Source of the DNA: Chloroflexota bacterium
GTDB taxonomy: Bacteria > Chloroflexota > Anaerolineae > Caldilineales > Caldilineaceae
Assembly: GCA_018969295.1 (NCBI GenBank)
Contig: JAGWYN010000001.1
Location: forward strand, 124,001 to 188,000
Reading direction: 5' to 3'
DNA length: 64,000 nt
Position 1 is the first letter of the stretch; each line of letters begins with the position of its first letter. Made by a program: the position numbers and the translations under genes. The notes below the pieces were generated by a model. The model was given only the letters and a program-made list of their open reading frames with translations. It was not told where the DNA came from and did no database searches. Below are positions 52,431-61,752 of the stretch, piece after piece.

Positions 52431-53663
52431 TTAATCGCCCGAAGAAGATTGAACTGGCTGCATGGTCCCGATCAGCGACTTCGGCTCGAACGCTCGCTTC
52501 GAGCGGATCTGTTCGCTCTGGAAGTAGTTCCCCATGATGTTGAGGACCGTTGCCACCACCGCAAGATTTGCTGCCAGCACCAGCAGATAGTTGATCCAGA
52601 GGGGCAGCGGCAATTTCAGGATCACCATCTGCGCCAGAATCAGCGCCAAGACCAGCGGCACCAGCACCTTCCAGGCAAAGCCCATCATCTGGTCGATGCG
52701 GACGCGCGGGAAGGTCCCTTTGATCCACTGGATTACGACGTAGACCAGGAAGGTTTTGGCCAGAAAATAGATGGGCCCCAGCAGCGGAATTTGACCTGCA
52801 AACGGGCCTTGCCAGCCGCCCAGGAACAAGGTGACAGCAATGGCTCCCAAAAAGAAGCTGTTCAAAAACTGGGCCAGAAAGAACATGGCAAATTTCATGC
52901 CCGAGTATTCGATATGGAAGCCGGCGATCAGCTCTGACTCGGCTTCGAGCAGGTCGAAGGGTGTCTGTTCTGCCTCGGCCAACGCTGCGATGAAGTAGAT
53001 GAGGAAGGCACCTGGCAGCAAAAAGACGAACCAGCCCACCCCGAGGTTGACCGGGCCCAGAAAGAACGACTGTGCCTGGACCAGACCCTGCATGCTCATG
53101 GTGCCAATCAAGAGCACAGGGGCCAGCATGGCCAGCACCATCGGGATTTCGTAGCTGAGCAGCTGTGCCACCACTCGAAAACCGGCCAGCAGCGCGTACT
53201 TGTTGTTGCTGCCCCAGCCCGCCATCAATGCCGCCATGATGCCGAGCGACCCGAGCGCCACCAGGTAGAGGACGCCGATGTTGAGATCGGTGCCGATCAG
53301 CCCAGCCCCAATGGGCAAGACGGCCAGGGCCATCAGCACCCCCATCACCGACAGGACCGGCGCCAGGAGATAGGAGGGGGTATCGGCTGTCGTCGGTTTG
53401 ATATCCTCTTTGGACAAGAGTTTTACAGCGTCGGCGACAGTCTGAAAAAGCCCGAAGGGGCCCAACCGATTGGGCCCGATCCGATCCTGGATGCGGCTGA
53501 CCACCTTGCGCGTGATCCAGATCAGCAACAGCGCCAACACCAGTGCTGCATTGGCCAGCACGAAGGCTCCCACAAAAAAGGTGATGCCTTCTACCAACCA
53601 GCTCAGCTCCTGGGGTGCCCCCAGGTCGTATTGGAGCTGAATGAGTGTGTCACTCCAGTTCAT
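52431..53663 (-). CDS. nuoH: NADH-quinone oxidoreductase subunit H
   Basis: A 410-residue subunit with eight or more transmembrane helices that contributes to the quinone site. It has RKVVSRIQDRIGPNRLGPFG, AEQTPFDLLEAESELIAGFH and the loop IKGTFPRVRIDQMMGFAWKV. The start at 53663 follows GGAGG at 7 nt; a longer frame would overlap nuoA. The C-terminal cytoplasmic tail (SEQIRSKRAFEPKSLIG) is longer than in E. coli NuoH. Confidence 0.95.
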   Translation of the reverse strand: MNWSDTLIQLQYDLGAPQELSWLVEGITFFVGAFVLANAALVLALLLIWITRKVVSRIQDRIGPNRLGPFGLFQTVADAVKLLSKEDIKPTTADTPSYLLAPVLSVMGVLMALAVLPIGAGLIGTDLNIGVLYLVALGSLGIMAALMAGWGSNNKYALLAGFRVVAQLLSYEIPMVLAMLAPVLLIGTMSMQGLVQAQSFFLGPVNLGVGWFVFLLPGAFLIYFIAALAEAEQTPFDLLEAESELIAGFHIEYSGMKFAMFFLAQFLNSFFLGAIAVTLFLGGWQGPFAGQIPLLGPIYFLAKTFLVYVVIQWIKGTFPRVRIDQMMGFAWKVLVPLVLALILAQMVILKLPLPLWINYLLVLAANLAVVATVLNIMGNYFQSEQIRSKRAFEPKSLIGTMQPVQSSSGD

Positions 53664-53703
53664 CCTCAACCCTCCATCTGCTTCGACCGGCTTCGCCAGC
53701 GCA

Positions 53704-54060
53704 TCAGTCCCATTCGAGAGCACCTTTGCGCCATTCAAGGAAGAGACCCAGAATCAGAATCAACACAAAGGTGACCGCTGCGATCACCGAGAAAAACGAG
53801 AGCCCCTGATAGGCAACGGCGATCGGAAAGAGAAAAATGACTTCGACGTCGAAGATCAAGAAAATCAGGCCGATCAGGTAATACTGGGCACGAAACTGCA
53901 CCCAGGTGTCCCCAAAGGTTTCGACACCGCTTTCGTAGGTCTCATTCTTGATCGGATCTGGACGCCGTGGTCCTAGAAAATGGCCCAACACAATCGCAGC
54001 CACTGGAATAATGACAGCAATTGCGCTGAGAACCAGTACAAAACCCCATTGGCTGAGCAT
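53704..54060 (-). CDS. nuoA: NADH-quinone oxidoreductase subunit A
   Basis: A 118-residue subunit with three transmembrane helices and the signature KNETYESGVETFGDTWVQFR with the conserved glutamates, then YYLIGLIFLIFDVEVIFLFP. GGGAG precedes the ATG. It is the first gene of the operon; nuoB, C and D are not downstream, so the hydrophilic arm must be encoded elsewhere. Confidence 0.95.
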   Translation of the reverse strand: MLSQWGFVLVLSAIAVIIPVAAIVLGHFLGPRRPDPIKNETYESGVETFGDTWVQFRAQYYLIGLIFLIFDVEVIFLFPIAVAYQGLSFFSVIAAVTFVLILILGLFLEWRKGALEWD

Positions 54061-54313
54061 GGTTGTACTCCCGTTGCATCCTCAAAAAATAATACGCGTG
54101 CGCGTTCTCAAGGCCGTGGTGGCTGAGACAGATTGGCTGTCAGCACTGAATCTTTTCCCAACATTTTCTACCAACCGTTGAATCCTGCGCTGAATCGTGA
54201 TTGTGTAGAATATAACAAACAGTTAAGATGGTAGCATAAGGTGGAAGGGATCGAGAAAATCCTGGCAGCGCCGATACAATTATCAGAAGAGACCCGTAGA
54301 GAGCTGAGATCCT

Positions 54314-55543
54314 GTGAATCGTTGGTGGACGCGTCTGCGCCATTTCCTGCACCAGGAAATGGCGCCTGTTCTTCCCTTGTTCTGGGTGCAATTTTTCAGC
54401 GGCGCCTGGCTGCTGCCGCAGTCCTCTTTTTTTCCAATCTATCTGGAGGAACAGCTGCACGCTTCTCCTTTTTGGATAGCAGCTGTGGTTGCGGTGGGGC
54501 AGGCGTCGGGGCTGGCGGTGGCGTTGTACGGGGGGCGTCTGAGCGACAGCTGGGGCAGCAAACGGGTATTGGTGCTCGGTTTGGCGGGTGGAGCGCTGGT
54601 CAGCCTGGTGTTCCTGCTCCGTTTTCCCCCGCTGGTCGTGCTTTTGTGGATGGTGGGGGGGGCTACCATCAGCCTGCATACCCTGGGGGGGTCGAGTTAT
54701 CTGACGCGTGCGGCCGTCCCCCACCATCTGGGGGTCCTTTCGGCATTCTATGCCTTGAGTTTGACGTTGGGGGGGGCGATGAGCAGCCCGCTGGCCGGCC
54801 AGCTGCTGGACAGTGCCGGTTTTGCTGTCTACGGCCTGACCGGGATGATCCTGGTCGCTCTGACCGCCCTTTGGGCGCTGCGTTTTCTCTCGCCGCAACC
54901 GCCCGTCCAGAATGGCAGCCACCCCGGCCAGCTGCCGACGCGTCTCCTGGCGCACCGTCCCGTCGTGCAGCTGTTGATGGGGCTGCGTTTTTTGCCGACC
55001 CTCTACTACGGCATGGCCAGCGTCTTGATTCCGCTGTTGATCAACGACCTGGCGGGCAACAAGACGACGGTCGCTCTGTACAGCACGGCCAGCCTGGTGG
55101 TGGCCTCGGCGGCCCAGCTGTGGGTAGGGCGGGCGGCAGACCGCTACGGCCACCGCTGGCCGACGCTGATCAGCTACGGCGTGCTGATCTTGGCTGCATT
55201 GGGACTGGCGCTTTTTGCCCAGGAACTGTGGGGAGTTTTTCTCTTCGGGGTGTTGGGCATTGCTGCGGCCTGGGCGTTGGCCGCCCTGCTCTTTGTGTTG
55301 GTCGCTGACGGCGTGGCGCAGCCGGAACATGGCCGGACCTTTGGCCTGTTGCATGCCACCTGGAGCATCGCCATGATCAGCGGCTCCTTGCTGGGAGGGG
55401 CGCTGCTCCGTGTCGCACCAGGCCTCCCTTTTCTGCTGGTCGCGCTCTTCAACCTGCTTTCGATTGTGCTGTCGCTGGCATTTTTTGCCCGGATCGAGCG
55501 CGGGGAAGGCGCCGACCCGCGGCTGGCAGCCAGAACCCCCTGA
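54314..55543 (+). CDS. Major facilitator superfamily transporter
   Basis: A 409-residue protein with about 12 transmembrane helices. The MFS loop motif between helices 2 and 3 reads YGGRLSDSWGSKRVLVLG, with a weaker equivalent in the second half (VGRAADRYGHRWPTL). The substrate is not evident; overall it resembles drug-efflux-type carriers. It starts with GTG. It is alone on the plus strand, divergent from nuo and convergent with trpB2, with its stop codon inside a terminator stem. Confidence 0.82.
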   Translation: MNRWWTRLRHFLHQEMAPVLPLFWVQFFSGAWLLPQSSFFPIYLEEQLHASPFWIAAVVAVGQASGLAVALYGGRLSDSWGSKRVLVLGLAGGALVSLVFLLRFPPLVVLLWMVGGATISLHTLGGSSYLTRAAVPHHLGVLSAFYALSLTLGGAMSSPLAGQLLDSAGFAVYGLTGMILVALTALWALRFLSPQPPVQNGSHPGQLPTRLLAHRPVVQLLMGLRFLPTLYYGMASVLIPLLINDLAGNKTTVALYSTASLVVASAAQLWVGRAADRYGHRWPTLISYGVLILAALGLALFAQELWGVFLFGVLGIAAAWALAALLFVLVADGVAQPEHGRTFGLLHATWSIAMISGSLLGGALLRVAPGLPFLLVALFNLLSIVLSLAFFARIERGEGADPRLAARTP

Positions 55544-55564
55544 GCCCTTTCAGGGGGTTCTGGC
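55529..55564. terminator. Bidirectional hairpin between the MFS gene and trpB2
   Basis: A perfect 15-bp stem (55529-55543 with 55550-55564) closes a 6-nt loop. The MFS stop codon is within the stem and the trpB2 stop lies 6 bp beyond it. No T-run is present on either strand. Confidence 0.75.
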
Positions 55565-55569
55565 CACGT

Positions 55570-56940
55570 TCAGGCTGGAATCGCTGGCGTATCGATCAGC
55601 GCCACAGCGGCGTCGATCTCGGCCTGTGTCAGTTCATGTTTTTGCAGACGCCCGGTGAAATAGGCCTCGTAGGCGGCCATGTCAAAATTGCCGTGGCCAC
55701 AGAGGTTGAAGAGGATTGTCTTGGACACCCCCTCTTCTTTGGCGATCTGCGCCTCGCGGATCGCCTGGGCGACGGCATGGTTGGCTTCTGGGGCTGGGAT
55801 GATGCCTTCTGCCTTGGCAAACAGGATGCCCGCCTCGAAGGTTTCCAGCTGGTCGGCGGCCACCGCCTCGATAATCCCATCCCGGAGCAACTGGCTGACG
55901 AGCACGCCTGCGCCGTGGTAGCGCAGCCCTCCTGCGTGGATCTTGGCCGGCACAAAGGTGTGGCCAAGGGTGTACATGGGCAGCAGCGGCGTCATCCCCA
56001 CGGTGTCGCCAAAATCGTAGCGGAAAACCCCGCGCGTCAGCTTGGGGCAGGAGGCTGGCTCGACAGCGATGGCGCGCAGCTTCTTGCCGTCGACCAGTTT
56101 GTGGCGCAGGAAGGGGAAGGAGAGGCCAGCAAAGTTGGAGCCGCCGCCGAAGGGGGCAATCACGATGTCGGGGAAATCGCCGGCCATCTCCATCTGTTGG
56201 ATCGCCTCCTGGCCCACCACAGTCTGATGGAGCAGCACATGGTTGAGCACGCTGCCCAACGCGTACTTGGTCTCCTCTTGGGTAGCCGCCACCTCCACCG
56301 CTTCCGAGATGGCAATGCCCAGGCTGCCAGGAGAGTCAGGATCCTGGGTCAGAATCTGGCGGCCAGCGTGGGTGCGTTCCGAAGGGGAAGCGTAGACGGT
56401 CGCTCCCCAGGTGTTCATGGCCAGTTTTCGGTAAGGCTTCTGGTCGTAGGAGATCCGGACCATGTAAATTTCACATTCGAGGCCAAAAAGGTTGCAGGCG
56501 AAGGCCAGCGCGCTGCCCCACTGGCCCGCACCGGTCTCGGTGGTGATCCGCTTGACCCCCTCTTTCATGTTGTAGTAGGCCTGCGGTACAGCCGTATTGG
56601 GCTTGTGCGAGCCCGCCGGGCTGACCCCTTCGTACTTGTAATAGATTTTGGCAGGGGTGTCGAGCATTTTTTCCAGCCGATGGGCGCGGAAGAGGGGGGT
56701 CGGGCGCCAGATTTTGTAGATCTCGCGCACTTCCTCCGGGATTTCCACCCAAGGGTCGCTGCTCACTTCCTGCTTGATCAGCTCCATAGGAAAGAGCGGG
56801 GCAAGCGCCTCAGGTCCGATCGGCTGGTGGGTGCCCGGATGCAGCGGCGGCAGCGGCTTGTTGGGCATGTCTGCCGCAATGTTGTACCATTTTTCGGGAA
56901 TATCTCGTTCAGAAAGAACAAATTTGGTCTGCTGGCTCAT
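55570..56940 (-). CDS. trpB: Tryptophan synthase beta-like protein, TrpB2 class
   Basis: A 456-residue PLP enzyme. The PLP lysine is K113 in YYKYEGVSPAGSHKPNTA and the phosphate loop is FGGGSNFAG. The N-terminal 60 residues (SERDIPEKWYNIAADMPNKP) and the total length mark the TrpB2 class, not the ~400-residue TrpB1. TrpB2 joins indole and serine to make tryptophan without needing TrpA. No other trp gene is adjacent, so it may salvage indole or act with an unlinked pathway. GGAGGAAG precedes the ATG at 56940. Confidence 0.9.
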   Translation of the reverse strand: MSQQTKFVLSERDIPEKWYNIAADMPNKPLPPLHPGTHQPIGPEALAPLFPMELIKQEVSSDPWVEIPEEVREIYKIWRPTPLFRAHRLEKMLDTPAKIYYKYEGVSPAGSHKPNTAVPQAYYNMKEGVKRITTETGAGQWGSALAFACNLFGLECEIYMVRISYDQKPYRKLAMNTWGATVYASPSERTHAGRQILTQDPDSPGSLGIAISEAVEVAATQEETKYALGSVLNHVLLHQTVVGQEAIQQMEMAGDFPDIVIAPFGGGSNFAGLSFPFLRHKLVDGKKLRAIAVEPASCPKLTRGVFRYDFGDTVGMTPLLPMYTLGHTFVPAKIHAGGLRYHGAGVLVSQLLRDGIIEAVAADQLETFEAGILFAKAEGIIPAPEANHAVAQAIREAQIAKEEGVSKTILFNLCGHGNFDMAAYEAYFTGRLQKHELTQAEIDAAVALIDTPAIPA

Positions 56941-57051
56941 TGGTACTTCCTCCGGATGTAGAGATGTCAGATGGTGGAAAGATGTCTTTGGATTGTACAC
57001 AGAGATGCCCAGAATGCCAAGCCGCGTGGGAAGGGGTCCTGGTCTGTTTGG

Positions 57052-59580
57052 TCAGATCAGCAGTGGGATGGTGGTGTAGTTGTGGGGCACGAACAGGCTG
57101 CCTTCGGTGATCCCCTGCGGGGTGACCTGCTGCAGCTGTTTTTTGAGTTCTGGGGCTGTGATCTGGCCGTCGATCGCCCTACGGAAAAGCAGGGCGATCT
57201 GTTCGACCTGAGCGGCCTCTTCGTGGACGAATTCGAGTCGGTACTGGTGGATGCCGGCGGCGCGCCAGCTCTCCAGATGGGGGCTGGCGTCCTGTGCTTC
57301 GGCTCCAAAGACGGTGTTGCGACAGCCAACATCGGCCAGAACCGGGTGGACACGTCCGGCGCTGTCGCGCAGCGCCACTTTGGTCTGTTCGCAAGGACGG
57401 CCGCAATCTTTGTAGCTGGTGCCTTTGGACAGAAAGCGGCAGAAGACGCAGTGCTCGGTGTGGAAGACGGGCAGGTGCTGGTAGGCGATCACCTCCAATG
57501 TTTCGGGCCCGATGCAGTGGGCCAGGTCGGTGATCTGCGCAGCGTTGAGGTCATGGGCAGGTGTGATTCGCTGCACGCCCAGCGCCAGGAAGGTTTGTGC
57601 GCTCAGCGCATTGGCTGCGTTGAGGCTGAAGTCCCCAGTCAGGGTGGGTGGCTGGGGGGTGGAAGCCAGGGTGTGCAGCAGGCCGGCTGAACGCACCAGA
57701 AGGGGGCAGTCCAGGCGCAGCAAAAATTGGACAACCCGTTCTTCGTCCGGTTTCAGGATGCGCGGGCTGGCGACGCGCACGGCCAGCCCGGCAGCGAGCA
57801 CGCGTTCGACCGAGCTGCGCAGCCCGTACAGTTCGAGGTAGTCCAGGGTGATGCTGCTGGGGCGGACGCGCAATGCTGCCTCCAGCTGGGCTGGGGTACG
57901 CACCAGCAGGTGCAACTGGGCTGGGGGGGGCTGGGCTGGGGCGGGGCGGGGTGGCGGCAGAAGTTCCTGCAGCGCCGGCAGAGGTGCCTGGACCAGGGGA
58001 GTTCGCTCGGTCTGTGCCTGCTGCAGCTGGGCCACTGCCTGGCGGCGCAGTTGGTTGAGCAGCGCGGCGGGGACGAAGGGCTGGCCTTCGATCTGGGCGC
58101 TTACTTCGCCCAGGGTGTACGGTGTACCACCCAGCCTGCCCAGCTGTTGGCGCAGGGAAGGGAGATCGAGGGCCCGCTGGGTGGCGCTGGCCAGTGGTTC
58201 GGGAGAGGTGACGGTGACCCGGCGTGCAGGCTCTGCGGCCAGCCACCAGGTGAGTGCGAGGGGCGCTCCGGTGGCAGCCTGCACGGCCACGTGGACCGGC
58301 TGGGTGCGCAGGGGCAGGTGGGCTGCGGTGTAGGGGCGCACCAGACGGTCGATGTCTGGGTCGTGTGAACGCCAGAGCAGGTCGCCGGGGCGGACGCGTG
58401 CGAAGTTCACAGCACCGTTGCCGAAGGTCAGTTCGAGCAGATTGCCGCGCGCAGGTTGGACATGATAGACCCGGCCGCCTTCTTCGGGCTGTTCGGGGCT
58501 GCGCCAGTCAGCTGCGTCGAAGACAACCCCGTCGCCGGCTTTGAGGGGGCTCTGTGCCGCCGGTTTGGCTGTCGGTCTGACCCAAACCCGGTCCGCCAGT
58601 ACCCGCTCTACCCGTCCCATCAGCACCCCGCGATGCCGTGGGGTGCGGCCGGTGACCACCTGCTGGTGGTTGACGCCGCCGATGAAGTAAGGGCCCAGCC
58701 CGCGCGAGTAGACCTGTTCCAGCTGGAGTTCCTCGGCTGCGTTGACACCGAGTGGCCGGCCGGCCCAGGCGTCGTCGACCGCCCTGCGGTAGGCGGCTGT
58801 GGTCAGCGCCACGTAGTCGGCGTCTTTGTAGCGCCCTTCGATTTTGAGCGCGTGCACGCCGATCTGGACGATCTCTGGGATCTGGTGCAGGGCATAGAGA
58901 TCTCCTGGGGAGAGCAGATACCGGGCGTCGCCGAGCGGTTGGTGCTGGTCGTCGACGATCAGCTCATAGGGGAGTCGACAGGCCTGGGCACACTGGCCAC
59001 GGTTGGCGCTGCGGCCGCCCCATGCCTCGGAGGAGAAACACTGGCCTGAATAAGAAACGCACAGGGCGCCGTGGACAAAGAGTTCCAGCTCACAGTCGGT
59101 GGCGGCACGAATCGCCGCCACGTCAGCCACCGCCAGCTCACGGCCCAGCACCACCCGAGAGACGCCAAATTGCTGAGCCAGGGCGACCCCTTCGGCGCTG
59201 GTGATGCTCATCTGGGTGCTGCCATGCACTGCGGTGGCGGGGGCGATCCGGCGGGCCAACTGGGCGATTCCGACATCTTGCACGATCACGGCATCGATGC
59301 CGGCGGCAGCCACCGCAGCGAGCGTGCGGGCCGCCTCGGTCAGTTCGTGGTCGAAGACCAAGGTGTTGAAGGTGAGATAGCCTTTGACCCCGCGGCTGTG
59401 CAGCGTGCGCAGGAGGATGGGCAGTTCGTCGAGCGAAAAGCCGACCTTGGCGCGGGCGGAAAAATGTTTGAGACCGAAGTAGACGGCGTCGGCGCCAGCT
59501 TCGACCGCAGCGTGCAGCTGCGGCCAGTACCCAGCCGGGCTCATGATTTCGGGTTTGAAGGGGGCTCTGGTGGAGGCCAT
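57052..59580 (-). CDS. U32 family peptidase-like protein (RlhA/YegQ/YrrO superfamily) with C-terminal extension
   Basis: An 842-residue protein. Conserved U32 segments are PEIMSPAGYWPQLHAAVEAG, ADAVYFGLKHFSARA, HGSTQMSITS, ELFVHGALCVSYSGQCFSSE and RSANRGQCAQACRLPY, whose four cysteines would ligate an Fe-S cluster in RlhA-type rRNA hydroxylases. The C-terminal half contains a second cysteine-rich region (FCRFLSKGTSYKDCGRPCEQ). Members act in 23S rRNA or tRNA modification or as collagenases; the cysteines favour an RNA-modification role. AAAGGA precedes the ATG at 59580, 33 bp after the M81 gene. Confidence 0.8.
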   Translation of the reverse strand: MASTRAPFKPEIMSPAGYWPQLHAAVEAGADAVYFGLKHFSARAKVGFSLDELPILLRTLHSRGVKGYLTFNTLVFDHELTEAARTLAAVAAAGIDAVIVQDVGIAQLARRIAPATAVHGSTQMSITSAEGVALAQQFGVSRVVLGRELAVADVAAIRAATDCELELFVHGALCVSYSGQCFSSEAWGGRSANRGQCAQACRLPYELIVDDQHQPLGDARYLLSPGDLYALHQIPEIVQIGVHALKIEGRYKDADYVALTTAAYRRAVDDAWAGRPLGVNAAEELQLEQVYSRGLGPYFIGGVNHQQVVTGRTPRHRGVLMGRVERVLADRVWVRPTAKPAAQSPLKAGDGVVFDAADWRSPEQPEEGGRVYHVQPARGNLLELTFGNGAVNFARVRPGDLLWRSHDPDIDRLVRPYTAAHLPLRTQPVHVAVQAATGAPLALTWWLAAEPARRVTVTSPEPLASATQRALDLPSLRQQLGRLGGTPYTLGEVSAQIEGQPFVPAALLNQLRRQAVAQLQQAQTERTPLVQAPLPALQELLPPPRPAPAQPPPAQLHLLVRTPAQLEAALRVRPSSITLDYLELYGLRSSVERVLAAGLAVRVASPRILKPDEERVVQFLLRLDCPLLVRSAGLLHTLASTPQPPTLTGDFSLNAANALSAQTFLALGVQRITPAHDLNAAQITDLAHCIGPETLEVIAYQHLPVFHTEHCVFCRFLSKGTSYKDCGRPCEQTKVALRDSAGRVHPVLADVGCRNTVFGAEAQDASPHLESWRAAGIHQYRLEFVHEEAAQVEQIALLFRRAIDGQITAPELKKQLQQVTPQGITEGSLFVPHNYTTIPLLI

Positions 59581-59613
59581 CGCACCGTTCCTTTCGTTTG
59601 AACGAACTTGCAC

Positions 59614-61020
59614 TCAGGGAGCAGGTTCCCACGTCATGCTCTGGTCGAGCGGAAAGAGGGGGCGACGCACATGCTGAAAAGGCAACCGTTCGATCGCCTG
59701 GTCGACCGCGCCCGGTGTCAACGCCAGCAAGGCGAGCGGGGCGTTGCGTTTGAGGTCTGGCTCCAGATAGCCGATCTTGATGACGACCACTTTGTGTGCC
59801 AGCGGCTCCAGCCCCAGCCGTCGCAGATCGGCGACAAAATGATAGGGGCGTCGGCGTTCGGTGACAATCACCTGCACAGCACCGAGGGACAGGACGGCTT
59901 CGGTGTTGTCGCTGGGGGCCAGGTGGCGCACCACCCCGCGCACGGGCAGAGGCTGGCAGGTGACGGGGTCCAGTTTGCCGCCGAGCGCCACCTCGACGGT
60001 AGCGCCGATGCCGGCCGCCATCATTGTGCGGACGGCCGGCGCGTCGGCGATGCTGGCGACGATCGCTGCGGGGGATCCGTGGCGGAGCAGGGCTGCCAGC
60101 GCAACGGTGGTGTCCCCTGCTCCGCCCGCCGTGGGGTTGTCCCCTGAATCGCTGATGAAGACCGAGGGTTCGGCCGCGGCCAGTGCCCAGCCAATGCATT
60201 CGTCGATCGTGCCGGCCGGCACGCCAAATTGAAATTCGTGGCGGGCCTCCCAGTAGCGTTGGGCGACCCGGCGCGCCTCGCGCGCCAGCACAGTGCGGTC
60301 GGTGCCGGTGGCGACCACGGTGGCGCTGGTGCGCGGTTCGTCGGCCCAGACATAGCCGACCCACAGCGAAATGTCGAGCAGCCCTGCTGCGCCGTCGCTC
60401 TCCGCCAGCGCAGCGTAGAGCCGATCGCCCGGTGCCCACTCGGTGCTGGTCTTCTCTCCAGGCAGCACCACCGGAATCGGGATCCAGACCCGCTGCGGGC
60501 GCACCCCCTGTTCCAGGCAGTCGAGCAGCAGGCGCACGGCCTTCTCGCGGGTCTCCAGAGCGTCGAGATGGGGGGCGGTTCGGTAGGCGGTGAGCAGGTC
60601 GAGCGCTTCGACCTCCCGCTGGGAAAGATTGCCGTGCAGGTCGAAGCTGGCCGAGATCAGGCACTCTGGGCCGACAGACGCACGCACCGCGGTGACCCAG
60701 TCGCCCTCCGCATCTTCCATGCCCTGCACATACATTGCACCATGAAAATCGAGATAGACGCCGTCCCAAGGGCCGTGGCGCTGCAGCAGCGCCAGGTACT
60801 CGGCTTTGAGTGCGGCGTATACTTCCGCTTCGACCGCACCGCCGGGCAGCGAGCGTGCGTACAACAGCGGCACAAACTCGGCGCGGCCAGCGTAGGTGCC
60901 AAGAAAAGGATAGCGGTCGAGAAACTCCGCCCCGCGACGCACAGCAAAATCCTCCATTCGGCTGGGCAGCGGGGAAAAAGTGCAGCTTTCGATGGCGATG
61001 CCGCCAAGGGCAATCCGCAT
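59614..61020 (-). CDS. M81 family metallopeptidase (MlrC-like)
   Basis: A 468-residue protein starting RIALGGIAIESCTFSPLPS, with GVYLDFHGAMYVQG, the metal-binding ISASFDLHGNLS and TAYRTAPHLDALET, and ISDSGDNPTAGGAGDTTVAL. These are the marks of the M81 (microcystinase C, DUF1485/DUF1028-like) family, metal-dependent amidases that open small linear peptides. AGGAG lies 9 nt before the ATG. It is co-oriented with the U32 gene. Confidence 0.87.
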   Translation of the reverse strand: MRIALGGIAIESCTFSPLPSRMEDFAVRRGAEFLDRYPFLGTYAGRAEFVPLLYARSLPGGAVEAEVYAALKAEYLALLQRHGPWDGVYLDFHGAMYVQGMEDAEGDWVTAVRASVGPECLISASFDLHGNLSQREVEALDLLTAYRTAPHLDALETREKAVRLLLDCLEQGVRPQRVWIPIPVVLPGEKTSTEWAPGDRLYAALAESDGAAGLLDISLWVGYVWADEPRTSATVVATGTDRTVLAREARRVAQRYWEARHEFQFGVPAGTIDECIGWALAAAEPSVFISDSGDNPTAGGAGDTTVALAALLRHGSPAAIVASIADAPAVRTMMAAGIGATVEVALGGKLDPVTCQPLPVRGVVRHLAPSDNTEAVLSLGAVQVIVTERRRPYHFVADLRRLGLEPLAHKVVVIKIGYLEPDLKRNAPLALLALTPGAVDQAIERLPFQHVRRPLFPLDQSMTWEPAP

Positions 61021-61159
61021 GATCAACGTCTCCTGGTTGGATATGGCGGGCGGCAGCATGGGCCGGGCCAGACGAGTGCACAAGTCCTTCCATTGTAGCG
61101 GGGATTCGGCTTGCACCGCTAAAATGGAAAGCCAGCGCAAAGCTTGTCTGCTCTCTGAA

Positions 61160-61188
61160 TTGTTCAACCTGCCCGGCTCTGCTACACT
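61160..61188 (+). promoter_or_regulatory. Candidate promoter of the cyclophilin operon
   Basis: TTGTTC (61160-61165) and TACACT (61183-61188) are 17 bp apart, about 45 bp before the cyclophilin start. Confidence 0.45.
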
Positions 61189-61231
61189 ACGCAGCAGGAT
61201 ACGAACCATTTTTGTAAAAGGAAACGATACA

Positions 61232-61741
61232 ATGAGTGCCAAACAATGGAATACTCCGCCAGCGATGACGATCGACCCCAAGAAACTCTACAAGATCACG
61301 ATTGAGACGATCCGGGGCCCGATCGTGCTGGAACTGTACCCGGAGCACGCGCCCAAGACGGTCAACAACTTTGTCTTCCTGGTCAATGAGGGCTTCTACG
61401 ACGGCGTCGTCTTCCACCGGGTGATCGACGACTTTGTCATCCAGGGTGGGGACCCGACTGGCAGCGGACGTGGGGGCCCGGGCTATCGTTTTGAAGATGA
61501 AGTGAAGGGCAACCCCCTCAAACATGGCACCGGGTCGCTCTCGATGGCCAACGCTGGCCCCAATACCAACGGCAGCCAATTCTTTATCACCCATTCGCCG
61601 CAGCCTCACCTGGATGGCCGCCACACGGTCTTTGGCAAGGTGGTCAGCGGAATGGACGCTGTCAACGCCATCCGCCAGGGTGACAAGATGATCAAAGCAG
61701 TGGCCAGGGCGGTAGACCCGGCCACCGACGGGGAAGACTGA
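61232..61741 (+). CDS. Cyclophilin-type peptidyl-prolyl cis-trans isomerase
   Basis: A 169-residue cytoplasmic cyclophilin with no signal peptide. Active-site segments are VVFHRVIDDFVIQGGDPTGS (with the catalytic Arg of FHR), SMANAGPNTNGSQFFIT and LDGRHTVFGKVVSG. AAAGGAA precedes the ATG. It is first in a plus-strand series that continues with a P-loop gene 11 bp downstream. Confidence 0.95.
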   Translation: MSAKQWNTPPAMTIDPKKLYKITIETIRGPIVLELYPEHAPKTVNNFVFLVNEGFYDGVVFHRVIDDFVIQGGDPTGSGRGGPGYRFEDEVKGNPLKHGTGSLSMANAGPNTNGSQFFITHSPQPHLDGRHTVFGKVVSGMDAVNAIRQGDKMIKAVARAVDPATDGED

Positions 61742-61752
61742 CAGGGGCTGCC

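Noticed and set aside
59138..61093. Long minus-strand open frame overlapping the M81 gene and the start of the U32 gene
   Set aside because: It is an out-of-frame shadow of these two genes; the protein is Arg/Pro/Ala-rich without motifs.
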